A stretch of DNA of 64,000 bases from Glaesserella sp041814905. GTDB lineage: Bacteria; Pseudomonadota; Gammaproteobacteria; Enterobacterales; Pasteurellaceae. Position 1 is the stretch's first letter. Each line of letters starts with the position of its first letter. The translations under genes were made by a program, and so were the position numbers. The stretch lies in the NCBI RefSeq assembly GCF_041814905.1, contig NZ_JBGXYA010000055.1, forward strand, positions 3,669-67,668. Reading direction: 5' to 3'. Below the pieces are notes generated by a model, which had not been told where the DNA came from, did not search any database, and worked only from the letters and a program-made list of their open reading frames with translations. Below are positions 1 to 8,489 of this stretch, in pieces.

Positions 1-402
1 ATCAGTGGTGCGGTGAGAATTTTCTCCGCGTTAGCGTTAATTACCTCCTTCCTTGGTGTCGCATTAGCATTGGTCGATTGTTTAGACGATTTACTCAAAC
101 GTGTAAATGTAACGGCTAACCGCATTACATTAAGTCTGTTAACTTTTGTACCTGTGTTGTTATTCTCTTTATTCTATCGTGACTTCTTAGGGGTCTTAAC
201 TTACGCCGGTCAGATGTTTACTTTCTATGGTTTAGTGTTACCGGTGGGTATGGCATGGATGCTCAGACGCAAATACCCTGACCTGCCGTATCGTGTCCTC
301 GGTGGTAATATTGGTTTATTCGTAGCGTTAATTTTAGGTCTTCTTATTATTAATGTGCCTTTCTTAATTAAAGCAGGATATTTACCAACCGTTGTCGGTT
401 AA
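1..402 (+). CDS. Aromatic amino acid permease (TyrP/Mtr type), 3' end only
   Basis: The first in-frame codon is at position 1 and the reading frame is open from there, so this is the C-terminal 133 residues of a gene that begins to the left. The visible part has four strongly hydrophobic segments and the short charged linker with RRKYPDLPYRVLGG typical of the hydroxy/aromatic amino acid permease family, which imports tyrosine or tryptophan by proton symport across the inner membrane. The family is recognised with good confidence; whether the substrate is tyrosine (TyrP) or tryptophan (Mtr) cannot be decided from the tail. The GTG at 13 is an internal valine codon, not a start. Confidence 0.8.
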   Translation: MSGAVRIFSALALITSFLGVALALVDCLDDLLKRVNVTANRITLSLLTFVPVLLFSLFYRDFLGVLTYAGQMFTFYGLVLPVGMAWMLRRKYPDLPYRVLGGNIGLFVALILGLLIINVPFLIKAGYLPTVVG

Positions 403-422
403 GCTTGATTATCTTGAGAAAA

Positions 423-468
423 ATAAAATCCGATCGTATTACAAGCGGTCGGATTTTTTTATTTTTTT
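423..468 (+). terminator. Intrinsic terminator with built-in uptake signal
   Basis: An AAAATCCGA / TCGGATTTT stem (425-433 with 449-457) is followed by a run of T. The right arm overlaps an exact ACAAGCGGT uptake signal at 441-449. It ends the permease transcript before lrp. Confidence 0.8.
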
Positions 469-544
469 GCAAATAGATTTAGACCTGATGATTATTCCCT
501 TGTAAAATGAGTAAATTAGAACAAAACGCTAAAAAGGTGAAAAA

Positions 545-1027
545 ATGGAAAATAAAAAACTACCTAAAGCCCTCGATGCTATTGATTTAAAAATTTTGAA
601 CGAATTACAGCGCAACGGAAAAATTTCGAATATCGAACTTTCTAAACGTGTCGGATTATCGCCGACGCCATGCTTGGAGCGTGTGAAACGTTTGGAAAAG
701 CAAAATGTCATAATGGGATATCGTGCATTGCTGAATCCGGAATTACTGGAAGCACCGCTATTGGTCATTGTGGAAATTACTTTAGTTCGTGGTAAACCGG
801 ATGTGTTTGAAGAATTTAATCGTGAAGTACAGCAGCTAGATGAAATTCAGGAATGTCATTTGGTTTCCGGTGATTTTGATTATTTGCTCAAAACCCGTGT
901 TGCTGATATGGCGGCGTATCGTAAGTTATTAGGAACGACGCTGTTACGTTTACCGGGAGTAAACGACACGCGGACTTACGTTGTAATGGAAGAAGTGAAA
1001 CAAACCAACTATTTGCTGTTGAAATAA
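545..1027 (+). CDS. lrp: Leucine-responsive regulatory protein Lrp
   Basis: This 160-residue protein is a full-length Lrp (E. coli about 164 residues), a global DNA-binding regulator of amino acid metabolism that senses leucine. The N-terminal helix-turn-helix (roughly residues 12-60) includes NVELSKRVGLSPTPCLERV in the almost identical form NIELSKRVGLSPTPCLERV, and the C-terminal RAM/AsnC ligand domain carries EIQECHLVSGDFDYLLKTRV. The start is supported by AAGGTGA a few bases upstream. The ftsK gene follows after nine bases, so the two may be cotranscribed; this lrp-ftsK order is also common in enterobacteria. Identification is very secure. Confidence 0.97.
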   Translation: MENKKLPKALDAIDLKILNELQRNGKISNIELSKRVGLSPTPCLERVKRLEKQNVIMGYRALLNPELLEAPLLVIVEITLVRGKPDVFEEFNREVQQLDEIQECHLVSGDFDYLLKTRVADMAAYRKLLGTTLLRLPGVNDTRTYVVMEEVKQTNYLLLK

Positions 1028-1036
1028 GGATTTGAT

Positions 1037-3718
1037 GTGATTGACCGTTTAAGAGGAAAAGAGAATTTAATTAAGCTGGTTTTATTGTTGACCACGGCTA
1101 TCGGCTTATATCTTATTATTGCTTGGGCAAGTTATAGTCCGCTGGATAATGCTTGGTCCGTCGCCAGTTCCGCGACTCATCATGTATTAAATAAAACAGG
1201 TGCTCTCGGTGCATGGATCATTGATATTTTATTTAGTGCGTTTGGTAAAGTCGCCTTTGTTTTCCCATTCGGGCTAACGTTTACTGCGGTTTATATTTTA
1301 GTTTTACGGTTAGCTGATGAGTTAAATTGGCGTGAAATGATCGCTTGGTTTGTTAGTTTTTTATTACTCATCATTGGGTTGTCAGGATTAGCAAACGTGA
1401 TTTTATCGAATTCAGCTTACTATTTATCCGGCGGTGTTGTTGGCGGTTTGCTTAATGATTTTGTCAGCGACTCGTTAGGTCAGTTTGGGGTGTTGTTTAT
1501 TTCCATGCTGTTGACTGCAGTCGGTTTCTATTTTTGTTCAGGGCAGATTATTATCGGTTTATTTAACCGTTTATATCATTGGATTATCGGTACTCCTAAA
1601 GATCAGCTTGTACCGTTATCTAAAAAGACGCCTCGTCATAATGATGTTATGCCGGAAACAGTAGAACTTGAAAATTCGGAAGAACTAGAAGAAAGCCAAT
1701 TAACCGATGTTTCTGTTTTTTCTCGTCCGAATATTACCGGTTTGAAAAATACTGGGCAGTCTGTATCGGCAGTGACTACAGAAACGGTAACGGCGGCAAC
1801 TCAAGATGCTATATCCGACGATTCAATGTATAGCATACATTCGGAAACTCATTTACCCAAAGTAAGTGTGCCGGAATCTATTTCACATCCGGTATTTTCA
1901 TCAACAAATGAAAATACGATGCACGAAATACCTTCTGTACAAGAAGAACGTGTTATGCCGACAATTCGTCTAAATCCTCAGGCTTCTGTTAACCCACCAT
2001 CGGCTTCAAAAGAGGACGCAAATGTCATTGCGGGATATCAACCAAACGAGATACAAAACGAAGGGCAGCCAAAATTTGTCGGTAATATGATACCGCAGGT
2101 CCAACTTGAACCGATTCAGGAAGGGCATAAACCGGTACAAGAAGAGTTGGTCTTTGAACCTAAAACTCAATCATCTCCGTATCCGAAAGGTTATGGTGAC
2201 AGTTTGATTCATCCGCTGTTGCAACGTAGAAAAACGGTAGAAAAACCAACCACGCCGTTTCCAACAATCGATTTACTTACAGCAACTCCGGCAACGACTC
2301 AACAAATTACGAAACAAGAAATTCTGGAAACGTCAGACCGTATTGAACGAGCATTAGCGAGTTTCGGGGTGAAAGCTTCCGTTGAAGATGTGTTAGTGGG
2401 GCCAGTGGTTACCCGTTATGAAATTTTACCGGCAGACGGTGTCCGAGTATCTAAAATTGCCAATCTTGGTAGTGATTTAGCACGGGCATTGATCTTTAAA
2501 GCGATCCGAATTACTGATGTCGTACCGGGCAAGCCATATATGGGTATTGAAACACCGAATCGCCATCGTGAAACGGTATGGTTGCGCGATGTGTTGGATA
2601 GTAATGAATTTCGTCATAGTCAGACAACTTTACCAATGGCGCTTGGTAAGGATATTAGCGGTCAACCTGTGGTGGTGGATATGGCAAAAATGCCGCATTT
2701 ATTAGTAGCAGGACAAACCGGTGGGGGAAAATCGGTCGGGGTAAACACCATGATTTTAAGTCTGTTGTTTAAACTGACGCCGGAACAAGTTCGCTTTATT
2801 ATGATTGATCCGAAGGTTGTCGAACTTTCTATCTATAATGATATTCCGCATTTATTAACACCGGTCGTGACAGACATGAAAAAAGCTGAAAATGCATTGC
2901 GTTGGGCCGTGGAGGAGATGGAACGTCGTTACTTGCTTGTAAGCAGTTTAAGTGTCCGTAATATTGAAGGATATAACGACAAGATTGAAAAAGCGGCAGA
3001 AATGAATTTACCGATTCCGAATCCGTTATGGAGACCACGTGATTCAATGGATGAATTGGCTCCGCCATTGGAAAAAATGAGTTATATCGTTCTTATTGTG
3101 GATGAGTTCGCTGATTTAATGATGTCTGCGGGAAAACAGGTCGAAGATCATATCATGCGGATTGCTCAAAAAGCTCGCGCAGTCGGTATTCACTTGATTT
3201 TGGCGACTCAACGACCTTCAACGGATGTGATTACCGGTGTTATCAAAGCGAACATTCCGAGCCGTATTGCATTTACGGTAGCGAGCCAAATTGACTCTCG
3301 TACAATTTTAGACAAAGGCGGTGCGGAATCTTTATTAGGCAGAGGTGATATGCTCTATTCCGGTGCGGGAAGCCCGGAAATTATACGTATTCACGGTGCA
3401 TTTATGACGGATGATGATGTTCAGCGTGTTGCAGATAACTGGCGTGCGCGTGGTAAACCATCATATATTGAAAATATTACGGCTTCGGTTGATGACGATA
3501 ATGGGTCAGGCGAGCGAGGTACAAGCGGTGACTTAGACCCATTATTTGACGAAGTAACGCAATTTATGATTGATAGCGGTACGACATCAATCAGTGGTAT
3601 TCAGCGCCGTTTCTCAATTGGTTTTAACCGTGCGGCACGGATTATCGATCAATTGGAAGAGCAAGGTATTATCTCTGCGGCAGATAATCGCGGTAAAAGA
3701 GAACTGTTGGCAAGATAA
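1037..3718 (+). CDS. ftsK: DNA translocase FtsK
   Basis: FtsK anchors at the division septum and pumps DNA during chromosome segregation, activating XerCD recombination at dif. The 893-residue protein has several N-terminal membrane helices (about residues 14-180), a long low-complexity linker (about 190-420), then the RecA-like motor with Walker A GQTGGGKS near residue 559 and Walker B LIVDEFADLM near 687, followed by a C-terminal winged-helix gamma domain (last 65 residues) that reads KOPS. The linker is much shorter than in E. coli (1329 residues total), as is usual in Pasteurellaceae. The start is GTG at 1037, preceded by AAGGA at 1026-1030; no ATG fits. Confidence 0.97.
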   Translation: MIDRLRGKENLIKLVLLLTTAIGLYLIIAWASYSPLDNAWSVASSATHHVLNKTGALGAWIIDILFSAFGKVAFVFPFGLTFTAVYILVLRLADELNWREMIAWFVSFLLLIIGLSGLANVILSNSAYYLSGGVVGGLLNDFVSDSLGQFGVLFISMLLTAVGFYFCSGQIIIGLFNRLYHWIIGTPKDQLVPLSKKTPRHNDVMPETVELENSEELEESQLTDVSVFSRPNITGLKNTGQSVSAVTTETVTAATQDAISDDSMYSIHSETHLPKVSVPESISHPVFSSTNENTMHEIPSVQEERVMPTIRLNPQASVNPPSASKEDANVIAGYQPNEIQNEGQPKFVGNMIPQVQLEPIQEGHKPVQEELVFEPKTQSSPYPKGYGDSLIHPLLQRRKTVEKPTTPFPTIDLLTATPATTQQITKQEILETSDRIERALASFGVKASVEDVLVGPVVTRYEILPADGVRVSKIANLGSDLARALIFKAIRITDVVPGKPYMGIETPNRHRETVWLRDVLDSNEFRHSQTTLPMALGKDISGQPVVVDMAKMPHLLVAGQTGGGKSVGVNTMILSLLFKLTPEQVRFIMIDPKVVELSIYNDIPHLLTPVVTDMKKAENALRWAVEEMERRYLLVSSLSVRNIEGYNDKIEKAAEMNLPIPNPLWRPRDSMDELAPPLEKMSYIVLIVDEFADLMMSAGKQVEDHIMRIAQKARAVGIHLILATQRPSTDVITGVIKANIPSRIAFTVASQIDSRTILDKGGAESLLGRGDMLYSGAGSPEIIRIHGAFMTDDDVQRVADNWRARGKPSYIENITASVDDDNGSGERGTSGDLDPLFDEVTQFMIDSGTTSISGIQRRFSIGFNRAARIIDQLEEQGIISAADNRGKRELLAR

Positions 3719-3754
3719 CTTTCAAATAAAACGAGGATAAAAAGGTAAATTATT

Positions 3755-4606
3755 ATGCGTTTAGGTAACGAAAAAGAGAGTAGAAATGTGGAAGATCGTC
3801 GTAGTCAAGGCTACTCAGGCAGACGAGTTTCTATTGGTGGTGGAAAAGGGGGGATTTTAGGCTTTATTATTTTATTGATCGGCGCTTATTATGGCGTAGA
3901 TTTATCGGGGGTAATTAGTCTTGGTCAAGAAAACCAATATGAGCAGAGCCAAAGTAGCACGATTTCCTCCGAAGAAGCCGAGCTAAAAACACTTTCCAGT
4001 AAAGTGTTATACACAACGGAACGTATTTGGGGCGATTATTTTAAGCAGAATGGTTTAACTTACCGTGAACCGACGTTGGTGCTTTATCGCGGAGCAACAA
4101 GTACCGCTTGTGGTGTTGGTCAATCAGTGATGGGACCGTTTTATTGTCCGGCGGATGAAAAAATTTATCTCGATCTTTCTTTTTATAACGATATGAAAAC
4201 GAAGTTAAAAGCTTCAGGTGATTTTGCTTTTGCTTATGTTATAGCTCATGAAGTCGGTCATCATGTGCAGCATCAATTAGGAATTACTCAAAAAACACAA
4301 CAAGCACAACGTAGTGCGGGTAGCCAAAGAGTGGCAAATCAAATCTCAGTGAATGTTGAGCTACAAGCAGACTGTTTTGCCGGTGTATGGGGTTACCAAA
4401 TCCAAAAAGAGGGTAAATTAGATGCGGGAGATATTGAAGAAGCCTTTTTAGCGGCAGAAGCAGTGGGAAATGATCGTATCCAACAACAGAGCCAAGGGCG
4501 AGTGATTCCGGATAGTTTTACCCACGGTTCATCCGCTCAGCGTTTGACATGGTTTAGAAAAGGTTTGCAGTCCGGAAACCCGAATGTATGTAATACTTTT
4601 CAGTAA
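3755..4606 (+). CDS. ypfJ: YpfJ-family neutral zinc metallopeptidase
   Basis: This 283-residue protein belongs to the YpfJ (putative neutral zinc metallopeptidase) family. A glycine-rich N-terminus leads into one membrane segment (about residues 32-52), placing the rest probably in the periplasm. The zinc site is HEVGHH with H165, E166 and H169, and the family's conserved ELQADCFAGVWG block follows near residue 205. The substrate is not known in the family. It lies 36 bases after ftsK with an AGGATAAAAAGG ribosome site, so it may be read through from ftsK. The family call is firm; the function is only inferred from the motif. Confidence 0.9.
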   Translation: MRLGNEKESRNVEDRRSQGYSGRRVSIGGGKGGILGFIILLIGAYYGVDLSGVISLGQENQYEQSQSSTISSEEAELKTLSSKVLYTTERIWGDYFKQNGLTYREPTLVLYRGATSTACGVGQSVMGPFYCPADEKIYLDLSFYNDMKTKLKASGDFAFAYVIAHEVGHHVQHQLGITQKTQQAQRSAGSQRVANQISVNVELQADCFAGVWGYQIQKEGKLDAGDIEEAFLAAEAVGNDRIQQQSQGRVIPDSFTHGSSAQRLTWFRKGLQSGNPNVCNTFQ

Positions 4607-4634
4607 TCGGATATAAAACATTCAATTGTATTGA

Positions 4635-4654
4635 TGTACTATTAAAGCAGTACA
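4635..4654. promoter_or_regulatory. Probable TrpR operator upstream of aroG
   Basis: TGTACT and AGTACA form an inverted repeat around eight bases. The inner 18 bp (4636-4653) have the same arm length and spacing as the E. coli trp operator (GTACT-N8-AGTAC). It sits eight bases upstream of a TTGACA -35 box. The spacing match is seen directly; binding by tryptophan-loaded TrpR is inferred. Confidence 0.6.
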
Positions 4655-4661
4655 AATCTAT

Positions 4662-4690
4662 TTGACAATGTAGATAGATTCTTCTACCTT
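4662..4690 (+). promoter_or_regulatory. aroG promoter candidate
   Basis: A perfect TTGACA (4662-4667) is followed after 17 bases by TACCTT (4685-4690), a poor -10 match. It would start a leader of about 75 nt containing the hairpin at 4713-4734. Confidence 0.5.
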
Positions 4691-4712
4691 AGTCCGTGAT
4701 TTAGTGTGGTAG

Positions 4713-4734
4713 CCAATGGTCGAAAGACAATTGG
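4713..4734 (+). other. GAAA-capped hairpin in the aroG leader
   Basis: CCAATGGTC and GACAATTGG pair over nine positions with one G/A mismatch and close a GAAA tetraloop. It is not followed by a T-run, so it is not a plain terminator. It may stabilise or regulate the aroG leader. Confidence 0.55.
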
Positions 4735-4774
4735 TCTTAAAAAATGAGATGTAACCAGTATAGTGAGACTAAAA

Positions 4775-5845
4775 ATGATGTACAAAAATGATGACCTCAG
4801 AATTAATAAAATTGAAGAGCTCTTACCTCCTGTAGCGCTATTAGAGCGCTTCCCTGCTAGCGATGTGGCGGCAGAAACTGTCGAAAAAACACGTTCGGCA
4901 ATCCATAAAATTATTCATGGTGCGGATGATCGCTTATTAGTGGTTATTGGTCCTTGCTCAATTCACGATCCGAAAGCAGCGTTGGAATATGCGCACAAAA
5001 TCAAAGAGATTCGTGACAACCCAAAAATTAACCAAAATTTAGAAGTCGTTATGCGTGTTTATTTTGAAAAACCGCGTACTACAGTAGGTTGGAAAGGGTT
5101 AATTAATGATCCTTATTTGAATGAAACTTTTGCTTTGAATGATGGTTTACGTATTGCGCGCAAAGTATTATCGGATATTAATGATTTAACCGTACCGGCC
5201 GCCGGTGAATTTTTAGATATGATCACTCCGCAATATGTGGCTGATTTTATGAGCTGGGGAGCAATTGGTGCAAGAACGACGGAATCTCAAGTCCACCGCG
5301 AATTGGCTTCCGGTTTATCTTGCGCCGTTGGTTTTAAAAATGCCACTAATGGCGGTGTAAAAATCGCCTTAGATGCTATCGGTGCAGCAGAAGCTCCTCA
5401 CCATTTCTTATCGGTAACAAAATTCGGTCATTCAGCGATTGTTTCTACTGCGGGAAATCCAGATTGTCATATTATTTTACGTGGTGGAGATCATGCAACA
5501 AACTATGATGCAGAATCAATTGCAAAGGTTTGCGCGGATATTGAGAAATCCGGACGTCGTCCGCATGTAATGGTAGACTTCAGCCATGCAAACAGTCAGA
5601 AACAATTCAAACGCCAAATGGATGTGTGTGACAGCGTTGCCCAACAGATCGCAAACGGATCGCATCTGATTTCAGGGGTAATGATCGAAAGCCACCTTGT
5701 TGAAGGTCGCCAAGATTTAGTTGAAGGTAAAGAATTAGTTTACGGACAAAGTATTACCGATGCTTGTATTGGCTGGGAAGATAGCGAAAAAGCATTATTC
5801 CAATTGGCGGAAGCTGTAGAAAAACGCCGCAAATTAAACCAATAA
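4775..5845 (+). CDS. aroG: 3-deoxy-7-phosphoheptulonate (DAHP) synthase
   Basis: Catalyses phosphoenolpyruvate plus erythrose 4-phosphate to DAHP, the first step of the shikimate pathway, in the cytoplasm. The 356-residue sequence follows E. coli AroG closely: YKNDDLRI at the N-terminus, VVIGPCSIHDP, EKPRTTVGWKGLINDP, GARTTESQVHRELASGLS and DFSHANS. The start at ATG 4775 gives the same N-terminal length as E. coli AroG; a GTG four codons upstream is in frame but less likely. The gene is preceded by a probable TrpR operator and promoter, so tryptophan repression is expected although AroG of E. coli is mainly the phenylalanine-sensitive isozyme. tsaB begins one base after the stop. Confidence 0.95.
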   Translation: MMYKNDDLRINKIEELLPPVALLERFPASDVAAETVEKTRSAIHKIIHGADDRLLVVIGPCSIHDPKAALEYAHKIKEIRDNPKINQNLEVVMRVYFEKPRTTVGWKGLINDPYLNETFALNDGLRIARKVLSDINDLTVPAAGEFLDMITPQYVADFMSWGAIGARTTESQVHRELASGLSCAVGFKNATNGGVKIALDAIGAAEAPHHFLSVTKFGHSAIVSTAGNPDCHIILRGGDHATNYDAESIAKVCADIEKSGRRPHVMVDFSHANSQKQFKRQMDVCDSVAQQIANGSHLISGVMIESHLVEGRQDLVEGKELVYGQSITDACIGWEDSEKALFQLAEAVEKRRKLNQ

Positions 5846-5846
5846 A

Positions 5847-6539
5847 ATGAATAAAACAATATTAGCATTAGACACAGCCACCGAAGCATGCTCTGTGGCT
5901 TTGTTACATCAGCAAAAAGTCACATTTACGGATGAATTAAGCCCCCGCACTCATACTCAACGTATTTTACCGATGATTGATGAGTTACTGTCCAATGCAG
6001 GGATTTCAATTAAAGATGTTGATATCCTTGCCTTTGGGCGTGGTCCGGGTAGTTTTACGGGCGTACGTGTCGGAGTCGGTATTGCTCAAGGTTTGGCTCT
6101 CGGTGCAGAATTGTCGGTAGTTCCGATTTCAAATTTATTAGTAATGGCAGAAGCGGCTTATCAGCAGTCAGCTGCGAAAAATGTGATTGCACTGATTGAT
6201 GCACGAATGAATGAAGTTTATTTTGCCCAATTTGCAAGAACGGAGAATGGTTGGAAAGAAGTGATTGCGGAGCAAGTTTGTTCACCGGAAAAAGCGATCA
6301 GTCAAATTCTGCCAAACGATGATTATGTGGTTGTCGGTACCGGTTGGACCGCTTATCCGCAATTTACCGAAGCGACTTTGAATGTACAAATAAGCGAGAT
6401 CACCTTGCCCTCTGCGCAATATATGCTGCCATTAGCCTTAACGGCGATTACTCAGGGAAATATTCAATCTGCGTTAGAGATTGAACCGGTTTATTTGCGT
6501 AATGAAGTGACTTGGCAGAAATTACCGCACAAGCGGTGA
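5847..6539 (+). CDS. tsaB: tRNA threonylcarbamoyladenosine protein TsaB
   Basis: TsaB (YeaZ) is the scaffold partner of TsaD and TsaE in making the t6A base next to the anticodon of ANN-decoding tRNAs. The 230-residue length fits, with LALDTATEACSVAL at the start, FGRGPGSFTGVRVGVGIAQGLA near residue 54, and ALIDARMNEVYFA near residue 112. The family has an actin/ASKHA fold but lacks TsaD's metal site. It starts one base after the aroG stop with no clear ribosome site, so translation is probably coupled to aroG. An exact uptake signal ACAAGCGGT falls inside its last codons (6529-6537). Confidence 0.94.
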   Translation: MNKTILALDTATEACSVALLHQQKVTFTDELSPRTHTQRILPMIDELLSNAGISIKDVDILAFGRGPGSFTGVRVGVGIAQGLALGAELSVVPISNLLVMAEAAYQQSAAKNVIALIDARMNEVYFAQFARTENGWKEVIAEQVCSPEKAISQILPNDDYVVVGTGWTAYPQFTEATLNVQISEITLPSAQYMLPLALTAITQGNIQSALEIEPVYLRNEVTWQKLPHKR

Positions 6540-6556
6540 GTTTCGACGATTATTTT

Positions 6557-6592
6557 GCAAAAAGGGCAAGTCCATTGGATTTGCCCTTTTGG
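6557..6592. terminator. Bidirectional terminator between tsaB and lysC
   Basis: AAAAGGGCAA and TTGCCCTTTT pair around a short loop, with A-rich and T-rich flanks, so the element can end both converging genes. Confidence 0.8.
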
Positions 6593-6608
6593 TTATCAGA
6601 GCAGCGTT

Positions 6609-7961
6609 TTATTCAAAAAGTGCTGCGTGTAAACCGCGGATAACCTCATCGGCTTCGCTGTTTTTCACCAAAGTACAAACATTGTTTGTGCTTGCACCGT
6701 AGCTGATTAAGCGAATATTGTACGGAGACAATGTACCGAATAATTGTTTTGCAATACCGGATTGAGTATGTAAGTTATTGCCGATAATCGCCACAAGTGC
6801 TAAATCGTTTTCTACTTGAACGTTACAGTGTTGACGTAATTCTGCTAACAATGCTTCAGATAACATATCCGCACCGGAAGATGCCGATCCTGTTTTATCT
6901 AAGGTGAGCGCAATGCTGACTTCAGAGGTGGTGATAACATCCACAGAAATTTTGTGTTGAGCCAAAATGGCAAATACTTTCGCTAAGAAACCTTGTGCGT
7001 GCAGCATACTTAAGCTTGAAAGCGTCAATAATGTTTGGTTGCGTCGCAATGCTAAAGCACGGAAGGTCGGACGAGGTTGCGGGTCACGCGTTACCCAAGT
7101 TCCGCCTTGTTCCAGGGCTTTACTTGAACCGACATAAACAGGAATATTACTACGAACGGCTGGCAATAACGTTGCAGGGTGAAGTACTTTAGCACCAAAG
7201 GTTGCCATCTCTGCCGCTTCGTTGAAGCTCATTGTATCAATGCGTTGCGCGGCAGGTACAACACGTGGGTCTGTGGTATAGATGCCCGGTACATCGGTCC
7301 AGATTAACACATCATCCGCATTCAATACTTCTGCAAGTAATGCAGCAGAGTAGTCACTACCGCCACGACCTAATGTTGTGGTTTTACCTTCATCATCACG
7401 ACCGATAAAGCCTTGAGTAATAACCACTTTCCCTTCGGCAATCAGCGGTTTGACAATCGCATCGGATTGTTTTTGGGTTTTTTCATCGTTTGGCGCTGCC
7501 TTACCATAGTGATTATTGGTTGCCACAATATTCCGTACATCAACCCAAATTGCAGGGAAATTTCTTTCTTGCAATAGTTGGGTGAAAATCTTGGTTGACA
7601 TCATTTCACCGTGGCAGATAAGTTCGTCAGTGAGTGCGGTAGACGTTGCAAGGCTTGCTGATTCGGCAAGGGCGGCAACGTGTTCTAACAACGCATCAAC
7701 ATCCGCTGACACTGCTTGAGGTTGTTGTAATTTCTCAATGATGTTGTATTGAATGGTACGAACGGCATCTAAAATTTCAGTACGGCGTGCTAAATCACAA
7801 CCATTTGCCAATTCAACGAGATAGTTGGTGACGCCTGCAGAAGCAGAAAGTACGACAACGCGAGTATTAGGGTCTGCAGTTACAATGTTTGCACAGGCTG
7901 TCATTGCATCAAAATTTGCAACGCTCGTACCACCAAATTTTGCCACGGAAAGATGAGACAT
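6609..7961 (-). CDS. lysC: Lysine-sensitive aspartokinase III
   Basis: Phosphorylates aspartate with ATP, the committed step to lysine, threonine and methionine. The 450-residue protein matches E. coli LysC in length and sequence. The kinase part begins with KFGGTSV (K8) and contains TTTLGRGGSDYSAALLAE and WTDVPGIYTTDPRVV; the C-terminal third holds the ACT domains that bind lysine (ITTSEVSIALTLD, ALVAIIGN). It is monofunctional, with no homoserine dehydrogenase domain. The 5' region carries a lysine riboswitch, so both expression and activity should fall with lysine. The ribosome site AGGA lies eight bases before the ATG. Confidence 0.97.
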   Translation of the reverse strand: MSHLSVAKFGGTSVANFDAMTACANIVTADPNTRVVVLSASAGVTNYLVELANGCDLARRTEILDAVRTIQYNIIEKLQQPQAVSADVDALLEHVAALAESASLATSTALTDELICHGEMMSTKIFTQLLQERNFPAIWVDVRNIVATNNHYGKAAPNDEKTQKQSDAIVKPLIAEGKVVITQGFIGRDDEGKTTTLGRGGSDYSAALLAEVLNADDVLIWTDVPGIYTTDPRVVPAAQRIDTMSFNEAAEMATFGAKVLHPATLLPAVRSNIPVYVGSSKALEQGGTWVTRDPQPRPTFRALALRRNQTLLTLSSLSMLHAQGFLAKVFAILAQHKISVDVITTSEVSIALTLDKTGSASSGADMLSEALLAELRQHCNVQVENDLALVAIIGNNLHTQSGIAKQLFGTLSPYNIRLISYGASTNNVCTLVKNSEADEVIRGLHAALFE

Positions 7962-7968
7962 AATTAAA

Positions 7969-8034
7969 ATTTCCTATAGAGTTAAATAAAAATTGTGTTT
8001 ACAAAATAAAGGCTGAAGTTTTAGAGAGGAAATA
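7969..8034 (-). promoter_or_regulatory. Possible stem hiding the lysC ribosome site
   Basis: Read on the minus strand, ATTTCCT (about 8034-8028) can pair with AGGAAAT (about 7975-7969), which contains the lysC Shine-Dalgarno AGGA. This seven-pair stem offers a way for the riboswitch to act on translation. Pairing is seen; its use is inferred. Confidence 0.4.
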
Positions 8035-8082
8035 GAATTGAGTTACTTTTGGCTTTGTGTATACAAAATTAAGAGCACTCCA

Positions 8083-8112
8083 TTTAAAACGCACATACAA
8101 TATCGTTTTAAA
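8083..8112 (-). other. Hairpin directly after the lysine aptamer
   Basis: On the minus strand TTTAAAACG and CGTTTTAAA form nine perfect pairs around a 12-base loop, immediately after the aptamer's 3' P1 strand and sharing a few bases with it. No T-run follows. It is probably part of the expression platform. Confidence 0.5.
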
Positions 8113-8258
8113 CGACAGCTGATAGGATTCAACCTGCTCAGCCGATGATCATTCCTGTCTAGTGAATTCACATCTCGGCAATCACTCCCATCACTTATTC
8201 TCAATCGGTCTAGTTCCCTAAAATAAGTTGCCTGAGCGTTGCGCCTCTCCCGCTATAA
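8104..8258 (-). ncRNA. Lysine riboswitch (L box) for lysC
   Basis: Read on the minus strand, the lysC leader has the conserved L-box blocks in order: GAGAGGCGC near the 5' end (8249-8241), GGGAAC, GGGAGTGATTGCCGAGATG, CATCGGCTGAGCAGG and TTGAATCCTATCAGCTGTCG at the 3' side. They line up with the E. coli lysC leader blocks GAGGCGC, GCCGAGG, ATCATCGGCT and GGCTGAATCC. The family binds L-lysine and shuts off lysC. A short P1 can form between AGCGG (8254-8250) and TCGTT (about 8107). The aptamer identification is strong; the exact ends are estimates. Confidence 0.92.
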
Positions 8259-8263
8259 TTTGA

Positions 8264-8269
8264 ATTATA
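8264..8269 (-). promoter_or_regulatory. lysC promoter -10 box
   Basis: A perfect TATAAT on the minus strand ends about seven bases before the riboswitch 5' end, so transcription should begin right at the aptamer. No good -35 box is seen at the usual distance (TTCGTA). Confidence 0.55.
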
Positions 8270-8489
8270 ACTTTAGTTCGTAAGGCTACGAAAAACGCAC
8301 ATATAAATAACTTTTTCTTATGCTTATGTCAAATAAAATTTATTAAATTGGTGTATCTTAATTCAACACAATATGTCGACGGCTAAAAAACAAACAGAGT
8401 ATTTTCACTTCAGCCTTTTGCTTTTCAATCGGGCTTACTCTAAAATGACGCAATTAAATCAGCATATTCATTCATATTAGGAAAGCATA

